Positions 34,095-42,665 are shown, counted from the stretch's first letter. The stretch is DNA of 57,078 nt from Oscillospiraceae bacterium (GCA_902768805.1 CACXMX010000001.1:1-57078); one strand, 5' to 3'. Program-made: numbers and translations. Notes: generated from the sequence alone by a model not told the origin.

Positions 34095-35464
34095 AGACGA
34101 CCGACACCATCGCGGCCATAGCGACGGGGAACGTCATAAGCGCCATCGGCATAGTGCGCCTCTCCGGACCGGAGGCGCTTTCCCTTGCCGACCGCGTTTT
34201 CCGTCCGGCCGACGGGAAGCCGATGTCCGTGCACCCGGACCGGACTCTGGTTTACGGCTCGCTGCTCGACCGGGAGGGAGAGGTGCTCGATCTCTGCCTG
34301 TGCACGGTGTCACGCGCTCCCGGCAGCTATACCGGAGAGGACACCGCCGAGCTTCAGTGCCACGGCTCTCCCGTAGTGCTCAGAGCGGCGCTGGATTCGC
34401 TGTTTTCCCGCGGCGCCCGTCAGGCGCTTGCCGGAGAATTCACCCGCAGGGCATTTCTTAACGGAAGGCTGGACCTGACAAGAGCCGAGGCTGTCATCGA
34501 TATCATCGAGGCGCAGACCCCTCTCGCCGCGCGCAACGCCGCGGGCCAGCTCTCGGGAGCGGTGCAGCGCCGGGCCGACGCGGTGTACGGGCACCTGGCG
34601 GACATCTGCGCCCATTACCATGCTGTTCTGGACTACCCGGATGAGGACATAGAGCCCTTTGTCCTGGAAAAGTACGAGGAAGACCTTCGGTCCGACCTGC
34701 GGAGCATGGAGCGGCTTCTGGCGACCTTTACGCAGGGCCGGTTCCTTGACCGCGGCATCCCGGCGGCGATCGTGGGCAAGCCCAACGCGGGGAAGTCCTC
34801 GCTGCTCAACGCCCTGCTGGGCTATGAACGCGCCATCGTCACCGATGTGGCGGGCACCACGCGCGATACCCTCTCCGAGGGCTGCGTCGTCGGGGGAGTT
34901 CCTCTGCGTCTGACCGATACCGCCGGAGTCCGCCCCACGGAAGACGCCGTTGAGGCGCTGGGCGTGGAACGGGCGCTCTCGGCGGCGGAAGACGCCGACC
35001 TGCTTCTGGCGGTGTTCGACCTTTCCCGCCCGTGGGACGATGAGGATGAGCGGATCTGTGCTCTGGCAGAGAGTCATCTCCACGCCGTAGCCCTGGCCAA
35101 CAAATCCGACCTGCCGGCAGTCTGGGACGCCGGTTCGCTCCGAGGCCGGTTTGAGCGGGTGTGCGTGGTTTCCGCTCCCGACGGAAGAGGCCTGGACGAT
35201 CTGGCGAAGGCGGTACGGGAGATCTATCCTCTGCCGGACGCTCCGGCGGGGGAGATCCTGACCAACGCACGGCAGCACTCGGCCGTATCCCGCGCCGCCG
35301 ATTATCTGCGCGCGGCCGTTTCCGCCATGGAAGAGGGCTGGCCTCCGGACGCGGTGCTGACCGAATGCGAGGGCGCGATGCACTCTCTGGCGGAGCTCAC
35401 GGGCCGTCTGGTGCGCGAGGACGTGACGGAGAGGATCTTTTCGCGCTTCTGCGTCGGGAAATAA
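34088..35464 (+). CDS. mnmE: tRNA uridine-5-carboxymethylaminomethyl GTPase MnmE
   Basis: GTPase that with MnmG modifies U34 of tRNAs. 458 residues. N-terminal tetrahydrofolate-binding domain (TDTIAAIATGNVISAIGIVRLSGPEA), central helical domain, then a G domain with GKPNAGKSSLLN (G1), GTTRD (G2), TDTAGVR (G3) and NKSDL (G4). The C-terminal FCVGK matches the catalytic FCIGK box. The start is GTG at 34088, with AAGGAAG ~12 bp upstream and a 7-bp overlap with the VanY-like gene; longer in-frame starts read antisense-like sequence. mnmG is not adjacent. Confidence 0.95.
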   Translation: MVKTTDTIAAIATGNVISAIGIVRLSGPEALSLADRVFRPADGKPMSVHPDRTLVYGSLLDREGEVLDLCLCTVSRAPGSYTGEDTAELQCHGSPVVLRAALDSLFSRGARQALAGEFTRRAFLNGRLDLTRAEAVIDIIEAQTPLAARNAAGQLSGAVQRRADAVYGHLADICAHYHAVLDYPDEDIEPFVLEKYEEDLRSDLRSMERLLATFTQGRFLDRGIPAAIVGKPNAGKSSLLNALLGYERAIVTDVAGTTRDTLSEGCVVGGVPLRLTDTAGVRPTEDAVEALGVERALSAAEDADLLLAVFDLSRPWDDEDERICALAESHLHAVALANKSDLPAVWDAGSLRGRFERVCVVSAPDGRGLDDLAKAVREIYPLPDAPAGEILTNARQHSAVSRAADYLRAAVSAMEEGWPPDAVLTECEGAMHSLAELTGRLVREDVTERIFSRFCVGK

Positions 35465-35489
35465 GACAGGGGAAACCTCTCGATTTGTA

Positions 35490-35519
35490 TTGAATCTAAA
35501 GCTTCCTTCATGATATAAT
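35490..35519 (+). promoter_or_regulatory. Promoter of ppdK
   Basis: -35 TTGAAT (35490-35495), 18-bp spacer, perfect -10 TATAAT (35514-35519), 58 bp before the start. Confidence 0.75.
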
Positions 35520-35577
35520 ACTCAACTGGACAAAGTCCGTACAATTATGCAAAACACTATCCGTAAGGAGGACCAAT

Positions 35578-38430
35578 ATGAAGAAAAAATACGTCTATCA
35601 GTTCAGCGAGGGCAACGCCGGCATGCGCGAGCTGCTCGGCGGCAAAGGCGCGAACCTGGCAGAGATGTCGAACATCGGCCTGCCGGTGCCGCAGGGATTC
35701 ACCATCACCACCGAAGCGTGCACACAGTACTATGAGGACGGCCGTCAGATCAACGACGACATTATGGCCGAGATCATGGAGAACGTGGCCAAGATGGAAG
35801 AGATCAACGGCAAAAAGTTCGGTGATCTCCACAATCCCCTGCTGGTCTCCGTCCGCTCCGGCGCCCGTGCCTCCATGCCCGGCATGATGGACACCATCCT
35901 GAACCTGGGCCTGAACGACGACGTGGCCGCCGCCATGATCGCCGGCAACCCGGATCCCGGATTCGAGCGTTTCGTTTACGATTCCTATCGCCGCTTTATC
36001 CAGATGTTCTCCGACGTGGTCATGGAAGTCGGCAAGAGCTACTTTGAGCAGCTCATCGACGAAATGAAGGCCCGCCGCGGAGTCACCCAGGACGTGGAGC
36101 TGACCGCTGCCGACCTGAAGGAGCTGGCCGAGGAATTCAAAGCCGAATACAAAAAGCAGATCGGCGACGACTTCCCCGCCGACCCGAAGGTCCAGCTCAA
36201 CGAGGCCATCAAGGCCGTGTTCCGTTCCTGGGACAACCCCCGCGCCAACGTCTATCGCCGCCAGAACGACATCCCCTACTCCTGGGGCACCGCCGTCAAC
36301 GTGATGCCGATGGTGTTCGGCAACCTGAACGAAAACTCCGGCACCGGCGTGGCGTTCACCCGCGACCCCGCCACCGGCGAGAAAAAGCTGATGGGCGAGT
36401 TCCTGACCAACGCCCAGGGCGAGGACGTGGTGGCAGGCATCCGTACCCCCATGCCCATCGCGCAGATGGCCGACAAGTTCCCCGAGGCCTACGAGGAGTT
36501 CGAAAAGGTCTGCGCTCTCCTGGAGGATCACTACCGGGATATGCAGGACATGGAGTTCACCGTAGAGAACGGCAAGCTCTATATGCTGCAGTGCCGCAAC
36601 GGCAAGCGTACCGCCTTTGCCGCTCTGAAGATCGCCTGCGACCTGGTGGACGAGGGCATGATCGATGAGAAGCAGGCTGTGCTTATGATCGATCCGCGCA
36701 ACCTGGACACTCTGCTGCATCCCCAGTTCGATACGGCTGCCTTGGCTTCCGCTACGCCTATCGGCAAGGGCCTGGGCGCCTCCCCCGGAGCGGCCTGCGG
36801 CAAAGTGGTGTTCACCGCCGACGACGCCGCTGAGTGGAAAGAGCGCGGCGAGAAGGTTATCCTGGTCCGCCTCGAGACCTCTCCCGAGGACATCACCGGC
36901 ATGACAGCCGCTCAGGGCATCCTGACCGTACGCGGCGGCATGACCTCCCACGCGGCCGTCGTGGCCCGCGGCATGGGCAAGTGCTGCGTCTCCGGCTGCG
37001 GAGAGATCGCCATGGACGAGGCCAACAAGCAGTTTACTCTGGCCGGCAAGGTCTTCCATGAGGGCGATTACATCTCCATCGACGGCTCCACCGGCAACAT
37101 TTACGAGGGGATCATCCCCACCGTCGACGCCACCATCTCCGGCGATTTCGGCCGTATCATGGGCTGGGCCGACAAGTACCGCCGCCTGGGCGTGCGCACC
37201 AACGCCGATACTCCGCGCGACGCGAAGAAGGCCCGCGAGCTGGGCGCCGAAGGCATCGGCCTGTGCCGTACGGAGCATATGTTCTTCGACCCCGAGCGCA
37301 TCGCCGCCTTCCGCGAGATGATCTGCTCCGATACCGTCGAGGAGCGCAAGACCGCTCTGGCCAAGATCCTGCCCTATCAGCAGGGAGACTTTGAGAAGAT
37401 CTACGAGGCCATGGAGGGCGACCCTGTCACCATCCGCTTCCTGGATCCCCCGCTGCATGAGTTCGTTCCCAACACCGAGGCCGAAATAGAGCAGCTGGCC
37501 CGGACTCAGGGCAAGACCGTGGAACAGATCAAGAACATCATTTCCTCTCTGCATGAGTTCAACCCGATGATGGGTCATCGCGGCTGCCGTCTGGCCGTCA
37601 CCTTCCCCGAGATCGCCGAGATGCAGACCCGCGCCGTGATCCGCGCGGCGATCAACGTGCAGAACGCTCACCCCGAGTGGAAGATCGAGCCCGAGATCAT
37701 GATCCCCCTGGTAGGCGAGGTCAAGGAGCTCAAGTACGTTAAGGATGTCGTCGTTGCCACCGCCGACGAAGAGCTCGCCGCCGCCGGCGTCGAGATGAAG
37801 TATCTGGTCGGCACCATGATCGAGATCCCGCGCGCGGCCCTGACCGCCGACGCCATCGCCAAGGAGGCCGAGTTCTTCTCCTTCGGCACCAACGACCTGA
37901 CTCAGATGACCTTCGGCTTCAGCCGTGACGACGCGGGCAAGTTCCTGAGCGCCTACTACGACACGAAGATCTACGAGAGCGATCCCTTCGCCCGCCTGGA
38001 TCAGACCGGCGTCGGACAGCTGGTGGAGATGGCCGCGAAGAAAGGCCGTTCCGTCCGTCCGGACCTGCACCTGGGCATCTGCGGCGAGCATGGCGGCGAT
38101 CCCTCCAGCGTGGAGTTCTGCCACAAGGTGGGCCTGGACTATGTGTCCTGCAGCCCGTTCCGCGTGCCCATCGCCCGTCTGGCTGCCGCGCAGGCCGCCA
38201 TCAAGGAGGACCAGGCCGCCGATGAGGCCGAGGTCGATCTCAAGGCCGAGGTCGAGGTCCGCGTGACCGCGGCAAAGGCCGCGCTGGCGGACGCCGCCGA
38301 GAAGTTCTCCGCTGTCGCCGCCGACGCCACCGACGATCTCAAGGACGTGGTCGCCGCCGGGCTCAAGAGCCTGAGAGCCGGCTGGGACGAGTTCAAGAAG
38401 ACCTTCGGCGAGGAGCGCAAAGACAAGTAA
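35578..38430 (+). CDS. ppdK: Pyruvate, phosphate dikinase with C-terminal extension
   Basis: Interconverts pyruvate + ATP + Pi with PEP + AMP + PPi; in anaerobes usually a glycolytic or gluconeogenic step. 950 residues against ~875 for the family. The nucleotide-binding domain starts KYVYQFSEGNAGMRELLGGKGANLAEM; the swivelling domain has GGMTSHAAVVARGMGKCCVSG with the catalytic His; the PEP domain ends with GICGEHGGDPSSV containing the catalytic Cys. The last ~75 residues (after AAIKEDQA) are an added amphipathic helical tail ending GWDEFKKTFGEERKDK. ATG follows AAGGAGG. It has its own promoter and a strong terminator; codon use looks like a highly expressed gene. Confidence 0.96.
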   Translation: MKKKYVYQFSEGNAGMRELLGGKGANLAEMSNIGLPVPQGFTITTEACTQYYEDGRQINDDIMAEIMENVAKMEEINGKKFGDLHNPLLVSVRSGARASMPGMMDTILNLGLNDDVAAAMIAGNPDPGFERFVYDSYRRFIQMFSDVVMEVGKSYFEQLIDEMKARRGVTQDVELTAADLKELAEEFKAEYKKQIGDDFPADPKVQLNEAIKAVFRSWDNPRANVYRRQNDIPYSWGTAVNVMPMVFGNLNENSGTGVAFTRDPATGEKKLMGEFLTNAQGEDVVAGIRTPMPIAQMADKFPEAYEEFEKVCALLEDHYRDMQDMEFTVENGKLYMLQCRNGKRTAFAALKIACDLVDEGMIDEKQAVLMIDPRNLDTLLHPQFDTAALASATPIGKGLGASPGAACGKVVFTADDAAEWKERGEKVILVRLETSPEDITGMTAAQGILTVRGGMTSHAAVVARGMGKCCVSGCGEIAMDEANKQFTLAGKVFHEGDYISIDGSTGNIYEGIIPTVDATISGDFGRIMGWADKYRRLGVRTNADTPRDAKKARELGAEGIGLCRTEHMFFDPERIAAFREMICSDTVEERKTALAKILPYQQGDFEKIYEAMEGDPVTIRFLDPPLHEFVPNTEAEIEQLARTQGKTVEQIKNIISSLHEFNPMMGHRGCRLAVTFPEIAEMQTRAVIRAAINVQNAHPEWKIEPEIMIPLVGEVKELKYVKDVVVATADEELAAAGVEMKYLVGTMIEIPRAALTADAIAKEAEFFSFGTNDLTQMTFGFSRDDAGKFLSAYYDTKIYESDPFARLDQTGVGQLVEMAAKKGRSVRPDLHLGICGEHGGDPSSVEFCHKVGLDYVSCSPFRVPIARLAAAQAAIKEDQAADEAEVDLKAEVEVRVTAAKAALADAAEKFSAVAADATDDLKDVVAAGLKSLRAGWDEFKKTFGEERKDK

Positions 38431-38442
38431 TTCCCACAAAAT

Positions 38443-38479
38443 AAAAGGATCCCCGGGGCAGCGCCCCGGGGATCCTTTT
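38443..38479. terminator. Very strong bidirectional terminator after ppdK
   Basis: Perfect 17-bp stem (38443-38459 / 38463-38479) with a 3-base loop, starting AAAA and ending TTTT. It separates convergent ppdK and the TIR-like gene. Confidence 0.93.
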
Positions 38480-38488
38480 GTATGGAGA

Positions 38489-39154
38489 TTATCTGCGTAT
38501 CAGGAAAAAGAGCACGGCCGCGGCGGCCGCGGCGCCTATGAGGAGCCATATCCAGGGGAACGGTTTTTTCCTCTCCGGCGCGGGGGCGGTCTCAGGCTTT
38601 GGCGAGGCATCCTCCGGACTGTCCGGCCCGGGATCGCTCTCCCGGATATCGGTATCCGGCTCTGCCGGTTCGGACTCTTCCGCCGCCGGAGGCTTAAGCC
38701 ATGCCGAGAGCCTCTCGCGGAGCGTGACAAGAAATGAGAGATCGCTCATATCCAGCAGCTCCCGATCCGCCAGATCGGCAGGCAGATCCCCGCCGGCCGC
38801 GTCCCGCCAGCAGGCGATGAAGCCCAAAGACGGGTCGGCCTCCGCCCGCTTCAGGAAGGCGGAGCGCAGCTTCTCCGAAACGGGATCGGAGGCATTCTCG
38901 CTGCCGACACCGGCTGCGATCATCACTTTTGAACCGGAAAGCGCCTCCACGATGCGCTGCGCACGCTGCTCGTCGGTGAGGCCGGCGGGCAGCGCGGAGG
39001 GGAAGAATACCCGGTATCCCGAGCCGATCAGGGCGCTGCACAGCTGACGAAGCGCCGCCGTCTCGGCGGTCAGCGCGTCGGGAAGCTCGCGCGTGCAGAG
39101 AAAGATATCATAATCTGCCGGAGCCGGTTCCGGGGAAACGGGCTTTTCGTCCAC
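38489..39154 (-). CDS. TIR-like domain protein with C-terminal membrane anchor
   Basis: About 221 residues. The N-terminal part (~15-155) resembles the TIR domains of Clostridial SEFIR/TIR proteins: YDIFLCTREL (strand A), TAETAALRQLCSALIGSGYRVFFPSALPAGL, IVEALSGSKVMIAAGV, then FIACWRDAAGGDLPADL and LDMSDLSFL. A Pro/Glu/Asp-rich linker (~155-195) leads to one membrane helix at the very C-terminus (WIWLLIGAAAAAAVLFFLIRR), so the domain faces the cytoplasm as a tail-anchored protein. The catalytic Glu of TIR NADases cannot be placed with certainty (candidate in VSEKLRSAF). Start uncertain: GTG 39154 fits the AAAGGA site better than GTG 39163. Confidence 0.65.
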   Translation of the reverse strand: MDEKPVSPEPAPADYDIFLCTRELPDALTAETAALRQLCSALIGSGYRVFFPSALPAGLTDEQRAQRIVEALSGSKVMIAAGVGSENASDPVSEKLRSAFLKRAEADPSLGFIACWRDAAGGDLPADLADRELLDMSDLSFLVTLRERLSAWLKPPAAEESEPAEPDTDIRESDPGPDSPEDASPKPETAPAPERKKPFPWIWLLIGAAAAAAVLFFLIRR

Positions 39155-39187
39155 GCGGAGCACATCCTTTCGGTTGAGGTCTTTTTT

Positions 39188-39216
39188 ATCATACCTTTTT
39201 TTGCCCCAACAGTCAA
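39188..39216 (-). promoter_or_regulatory. Promoter of the TIR-like gene
   Basis: Minus-strand -35 TTGACT (39216-39211), 17-bp spacer, -10 TATGAT (39193-39188). The surrounding DNA is notably AT-rich for this genome. Confidence 0.7.
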
Positions 39217-39273
39217 TTGCCGGATGGAGTGCTTGGCATTATGTAGACATTTTCCCGTTTTTACCGCAATATC

Positions 39274-39302
39274 TTGACCTTTTCGGATGTTTCTGCTAAT
39301 AT
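39274..39302 (+). promoter_or_regulatory. Promoter of the acidic membrane protein gene
   Basis: -35 TTGACC (39274-39279), 17-bp spacer, -10 TAATAT (39297-39302). It diverges from the TIR-like gene promoter. Confidence 0.7.
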
Positions 39303-39333
39303 TATGTAAAACTGCAGGAAGGAGGCAGAAAAT

Positions 39334-40179
39334 ATGTTTGGAAGATCCAGAAAAAAAGATGATTACGACGATTACGAAGATGAAGAATATGAAGACGACG
39401 AGGAATATGAGGACGAAGAGGACGAGGATTACGAAGAGGACGAGGATTACGACGACGAGGACTACGACGATTACGACGATGAACCCCGCAGCGGCAAAGG
39501 TCTCGTGATCGGGCTGGTGATCCTGGCCGTCATTCTGGCCGCGATCGCCGGGCTCCTGTTCGTACGTCTCCGCAAAGCCAACGCGGAGGTAAAGGACCTC
39601 ACCGAACAGCTCAACTCCACCCGCACGGAGCTCAACACGCTGCTCACCGAAAAGACCACGCAGCCCGCGGCTCCCGAGGTCACTCCCGAGCCCACTCCCG
39701 AGCCGGACATGGTCGACGCGACCAACGGTCCGGAAGTCGTGGTTCCCGATGAACCTCAGCCCGCCGAGCCCGACATGCTTGACGCGACGCCCGAGCCGGA
39801 ACCCACTCCCGAGCCGACACCGGCCGGCACGCCGGACTCCCAGTACATCGGCATCAACACCTCCACCACCATCAACATCACCACCAACCCCGAGGCCAAG
39901 ACCGTAAAGGCCGGCCAGTCCGCCACCTTTACCGCCGCCGCGGCCAACTGGAAGTGGTGCGCATGGCGCTTCATCTCTCCCGACGGGCTCCATGAGATCA
40001 TCTTCGACAAGGTGGCCGGCAGATTCGCGGGCGTGACCACCGCCGGAGGCAATACCACCACCTTTACCGTCAACAACATCCCCAAGGAGATGGACGGATG
40101 GAAAGCGGTGTGCCTGTTCGTCGATGCCGGCAACGGCATGAAGGTCACCGAGGGCGGCATCATTACCGTTACCGAGTGA
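39334..40179 (+). CDS. Membrane protein with Asp/Glu/Tyr-only cytoplasmic tail
   Basis: 281 residues, no family recognised. Residues ~9-49 consist almost wholly of D, E and Y. One membrane helix follows (LVIGLVILAVILAAIAGLLFV, ~residues 56-76), then a short coiled coil (RLRKANAEVKDLTEQLN), a Pro/Glu-rich wall-spanning linker with repeats like TPEPTPEPDM(V/L)DAT, and a C-terminal ~95-residue Ig-like beta domain (AKTVKAGQSATFTAAA, WRFISPDG, ITVTE). The topology is tail inside, beta domain outside. ATG follows GGAAGGAGG. It ends before a strong terminator. Confidence 0.8.
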   Translation: MFGRSRKKDDYDDYEDEEYEDDEEYEDEEDEDYEEDEDYDDEDYDDYDDEPRSGKGLVIGLVILAVILAAIAGLLFVRLRKANAEVKDLTEQLNSTRTELNTLLTEKTTQPAAPEVTPEPTPEPDMVDATNGPEVVVPDEPQPAEPDMLDATPEPEPTPEPTPAGTPDSQYIGINTSTTINITTNPEAKTVKAGQSATFTAAAANWKWCAWRFISPDGLHEIIFDKVAGRFAGVTTAGGNTTTFTVNNIPKEMDGWKAVCLFVDAGNGMKVTEGGIITVTE

Positions 40180-40204
40180 TCACCGATCCGCGCAGCGTAT
40201 AAAC

Positions 40205-40245
40205 AAACAAAAAGAGAACCGGCCCGGCCGGTTCTCTTTTTGTTT
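40205..40245. terminator. Bidirectional terminator
   Basis: Long inverted repeat (arms of about 18-20 bp, AAACAAAAAGAGAACCGG and its complement) with a GC centre, between the acidic membrane protein gene and the convergent alpha/beta hydrolase. Confidence 0.9.
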
Positions 40246-41050
40246 ATGTTCGGGAAAAGAACTCCGATACGCGGCGATTGAAATCTTTTGCCTGTTCCTC
40301 GTACACCGAATGGCCGCCGTTCTCGTAGATGTGGATCTCGCAGCCCAGCCGCCCGGCGATTTCGCGGGAGCCGTCCGCGGTGACGATCCGGTCCCGGCCG
40401 CCGCCCAGTACCAGCACAGGGCATCGGATCTCTCCGAGCCGGCCGTATGTGTCGCAGGTCAGGCAGGACTCCGCGAGAGTGAGGAAACGTTCCGGAGACA
40501 TGGTCTTCATGGCCCGTATCAGCAAGGGGAGGAAGGGGCCCACCCTCCTGAGATAGCCGGGCGAGTAGTTGCTGCGCATATAATCTTCGGCGATCCTCGC
40601 GAGATCTCCCCGGCGCGCGGAGGCGCACCAGTCCCCGATCCGGGCGGTGAGCGTGCTGTTGGGCCTGCTGAGCGTCACGCCCAAAACGAGCCGCCGCACG
40701 AGACTGCCGTGTTCGATGGCGAGGTACTGGGCGATCATCCCGCCCTGGGATACGCCGAGCACATCGGCGTCCCGAAGACCGAGGGCCTCCATGCCTGCCG
40801 CCGTGTCCTCGGCGATCTGAGACAGGGAATAATGCTCCGGAAGGTCTTCCCTGCGGTCAAAACACCACACCGTGTGATCCCGGCCGAAGCCCCGGTAAAG
40901 CGCCCATAGCCCGAAAGCTGCGTCAGGCCCGCGCACATCGCGCAGATTGAGCCCGGAGATCAGCAGCATGGGACGGGGCCCTTTCCCGAAGGAGACCGCG
41001 TTCATCCGCCCCCCCGGGAACTCTATGATCTGTTCTCTCCATGGAAGCAT
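40244..41050 (-). CDS. Alpha/beta hydrolase
   Basis: 268 residues, single alpha/beta-hydrolase domain, no signal peptide. Nucleophile elbow GVSQGGMIAQ, acid in VLVLGGGRDRIV, base His in YENGGHSVYEE; oxyanion region LLISGLNLRD. This is the pattern of generic esterases, lipases or C-C hydrolases, and the substrate cannot be inferred. It is transcribed alone from a minus-strand promoter and stops at the shared terminator. The TetR gene upstream is on the same strand but separated by this promoter. Confidence 0.85.
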   Translation of the reverse strand: MLPWREQIIEFPGGRMNAVSFGKGPRPMLLISGLNLRDVRGPDAAFGLWALYRGFGRDHTVWCFDRREDLPEHYSLSQIAEDTAAGMEALGLRDADVLGVSQGGMIAQYLAIEHGSLVRRLVLGVTLSRPNSTLTARIGDWCASARRGDLARIAEDYMRSNYSPGYLRRVGPFLPLLIRAMKTMSPERFLTLAESCLTCDTYGRLGEIRCPVLVLGGGRDRIVTADGSREIAGRLGCEIHIYENGGHSVYEEQAKDFNRRVSEFFSRT

Positions 41051-41115
41051 GGCCGATCTCTCCCGTTCCGTTATTTCCCCCGCAGCATGAGAGGGACCCC
41101 TCAGGGCTTTTTTTC

Positions 41116-41144
41116 ATCATAGTAAGAATCGGACGTAATGTAAA
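41116..41144 (-). promoter_or_regulatory. Promoter of the alpha/beta hydrolase gene
   Basis: Minus-strand -35 TTTACA (41144-41139), 17-bp spacer, -10 TATGAT (41121-41116). Confidence 0.65.
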
Positions 41145-41149
41145 GGCTG

Positions 41150-41707
41150 TTATTCCCCGGGGACGATCACGGGCAGATACCGCTCGCAGTATTCCGCCAT
41201 CTCCTCGGGGGTTTCTTTCATGCCTCCGGAAAGCCACCAGGCGACGATGTTTTCAAACCCTCCGCACCAGATCAGGCGCTGTATCTTTTTTTCCGTGGAG
41301 AAGGAGGAGTCATGCACGGCCAGCGCGTTGACCACCTGCATCCAGGCAAATTGAAAGTCTTCCCTGAACATGACCGCCACGTCCTCCCGGCGTTCGCGGA
41401 TCAGGCGGAAGGTCTGCTCGTACCAGCCGGCGCCGGTCCCGGACCGGAAAGGGCTGCCCAGGGCACGGACGATCTCCTCGTTCAGATCCGTGGCCGCTTC
41501 GCGGAAAAGGTCGTTGACTACCCGGTAGTTACGATAAAAGGCCATGCGTGACACGCCGGCCTTGCGGCACAGCTCGGAAACGGAGAGATCCTTGCAGGAG
41601 CGCTCCCGCATCAGGGCGAGGAGCGCCGTCTTCAGACAGCTCCGGACCAGGGCACTGCTCTCCGCGCTGTGCCTGCGCAGGGCTTCGTAACGGTCCGGTC
41701 CGCTCAT
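41150..41707 (-). CDS. TetR/AcrR-family transcriptional regulator
   Basis: 185 residues. N-terminal helix-turn-helix: LVRSCLKTALLALMRERSCKDLSVSELCRKAGVSRMAFYRNY, the TetR signature. The C-terminal ligand domain resembles the TetR_C_8 type found next to Clostridial stress or lipid genes. It overlaps degV by 4 bp and is the second gene of a degV-tetR operon. Repeats in the degV/esterase divergent promoter region (42573-42588, 42640-42665) are likely operators, so it probably controls itself, degV and the esterase operon (inference). Confidence 0.88.
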   Translation of the reverse strand: MSGPDRYEALRRHSAESSALVRSCLKTALLALMRERSCKDLSVSELCRKAGVSRMAFYRNYRVVNDLFREAATDLNEEIVRALGSPFRSGTGAGWYEQTFRLIRERREDVAVMFREDFQFAWMQVVNALAVHDSSFSTEKKIQRLIWCGGFENIVAWWLSGGMKETPEEMAEYCERYLPVIVPGE

Positions 41708-42552
41708 GCCGTTCCCCGCTTCCTTCCGCCGCTCTCATAGCCGACGAGCATTCCGCCGCGCTCGGCATAATAGGAGCACAGGCCGCGGTTCTCCCCGACG
41801 CGTACGTCCGCGTCCGGGTACTGAGCGAGTATCGTCTCGCGCAGCAGGGCCGCGGCTTCCGCGTTTTCTGTATGGCGGACGCGTACTCTGCCGCCCGCAT
41901 ACCCGTTTTCACACATGACGGACCACAGCCTGTCGAGAGCCTTTTCCCGGCTGCGGCATTTGCCCAGAGCTTCCAGATCGCCGGCTGCCCCGGCCCGGCC
42001 CACGATATGCATATGCAGCGCCGCGGCCAGCTTTGCCAGCGCCGGGCTCACCCGGCCGTTGCGGGCGAAATTGTCCAGCGATGTGAGCATGAAGCACAGA
42101 CCGGTGGTTTTCCTGTAGGCGCGGATCGCCTCGCAGGCGGCGTTAAAATCGGAGAGCTCCGCGTACAGCCCTGCAAATCTCTCCGCGATAAGCTCCAGCT
42201 CCGGCCCCGTGCTGAGAGAATCGAGCACGAAAACCTTCCGGCCGGGGTGATCGCGCATGTATTCGGCCGCGGCGATGCTGGCCGCGCTGTAGCAGCCGGA
42301 AAGCTTGCTGGTGAGGACGGGAGCGAAGATCTCCCGTTCTCCGCCGAAGGCGTCCAGCCATTCACCCACGCCCGGACAGGCTGTGGAGGTCTCGCAGCGG
42401 CTCGCGCGGATGTCGCGCATCATCACGTCCACGCGCAGCCTGGGCGTGTCAAGGTATTCGCGCTCCCCCAGCCGCACGATCATCGGTACGCTGAGAAAGT
42501 CCGTGTTTTCCATGGACGTAAGATTGCTTGATGAGTCGGTAACTATGCGCAT
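41704..42552 (-). CDS. DegV-family fatty-acid-binding protein
   Basis: 282 residues. DegV proteins bind a fatty acid and can act as FakB subunits that present it to FakA kinase. Motifs: MRIVTDSSSNL at the N-terminus, SRCETSTACPGVGEW (the TSxPs segment), VLTSKLSGCYSAASIAA, VLDSLSTGPELELIAE, and the later MLTSLDNFARNGRVSPALAKLAAALHMHIV. Start 42552 is fixed by AGGAGAC upstream; the longer frame reads through the promoter. It diverges from the esterase operon, suggesting a link between ester hydrolysis and fatty-acid uptake. Confidence 0.9.
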   Translation of the reverse strand: MRIVTDSSSNLTSMENTDFLSVPMIVRLGEREYLDTPRLRVDVMMRDIRASRCETSTACPGVGEWLDAFGGEREIFAPVLTSKLSGCYSAASIAAAEYMRDHPGRKVFVLDSLSTGPELELIAERFAGLYAELSDFNAACEAIRAYRKTTGLCFMLTSLDNFARNGRVSPALAKLAAALHMHIVGRAGAAGDLEALGKCRSREKALDRLWSVMCENGYAGGRVRVRHTENAEAAALLRETILAQYPDADVRVGENRGLCSYYAERGGMLVGYESGGRKRGTA

Positions 42553-42572
42553 ACAGTCGTCTCCTGTTTGAG

Positions 42573-42588
42573 TGTTACAAATGTCACC
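42573..42588. promoter_or_regulatory. Candidate TetR operator 1
   Basis: Sequence TGTTACAAATGTCACC at the expected degV transcription start. Its two halves, TGTTACA and TGTCACC, recur in inverted order at 42640-42665. Position and repetition suggest a regulator site; no experimental basis. Confidence 0.5.
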
Positions 42589-42592
42589 GACG

Positions 42593-42621
42593 ATTATAGG
42601 CGGATCCGCGCGCTTTTTCAA
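42593..42621 (-). promoter_or_regulatory. Promoter of degV-tetR
   Basis: Minus-strand -35 TTGAAA (42621-42616), 17-bp spacer, perfect -10 TATAAT (42598-42593). Candidate operator 1 covers the start site. Confidence 0.75.
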
Positions 42622-42639
42622 TCGTCCTGCCCCCGAAGG

Positions 42640-42665
42640 TGACACATTCGGTTAAAAATGTAACA
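42640..42665. promoter_or_regulatory. Candidate TetR operator 2
   Basis: Imperfect inverted repeat: TGACACATT, 8 bp, then AAATGTAACA. The arms fit the pattern TGNNACATT / AATGTNNCA, and the ends repeat those of candidate operator 1. Confidence 0.5.

Noticed and set aside
35557-38439. 960-codon open frame antisense to ppdK
   Set aside because: It mirrors ppdK codon by codon, a known effect of GC-rich DNA with strong third-position bias. It has no ribosome site or promoter and its composition (His/Gly/Val/Leu/Asp-rich) is that of a shadow frame.
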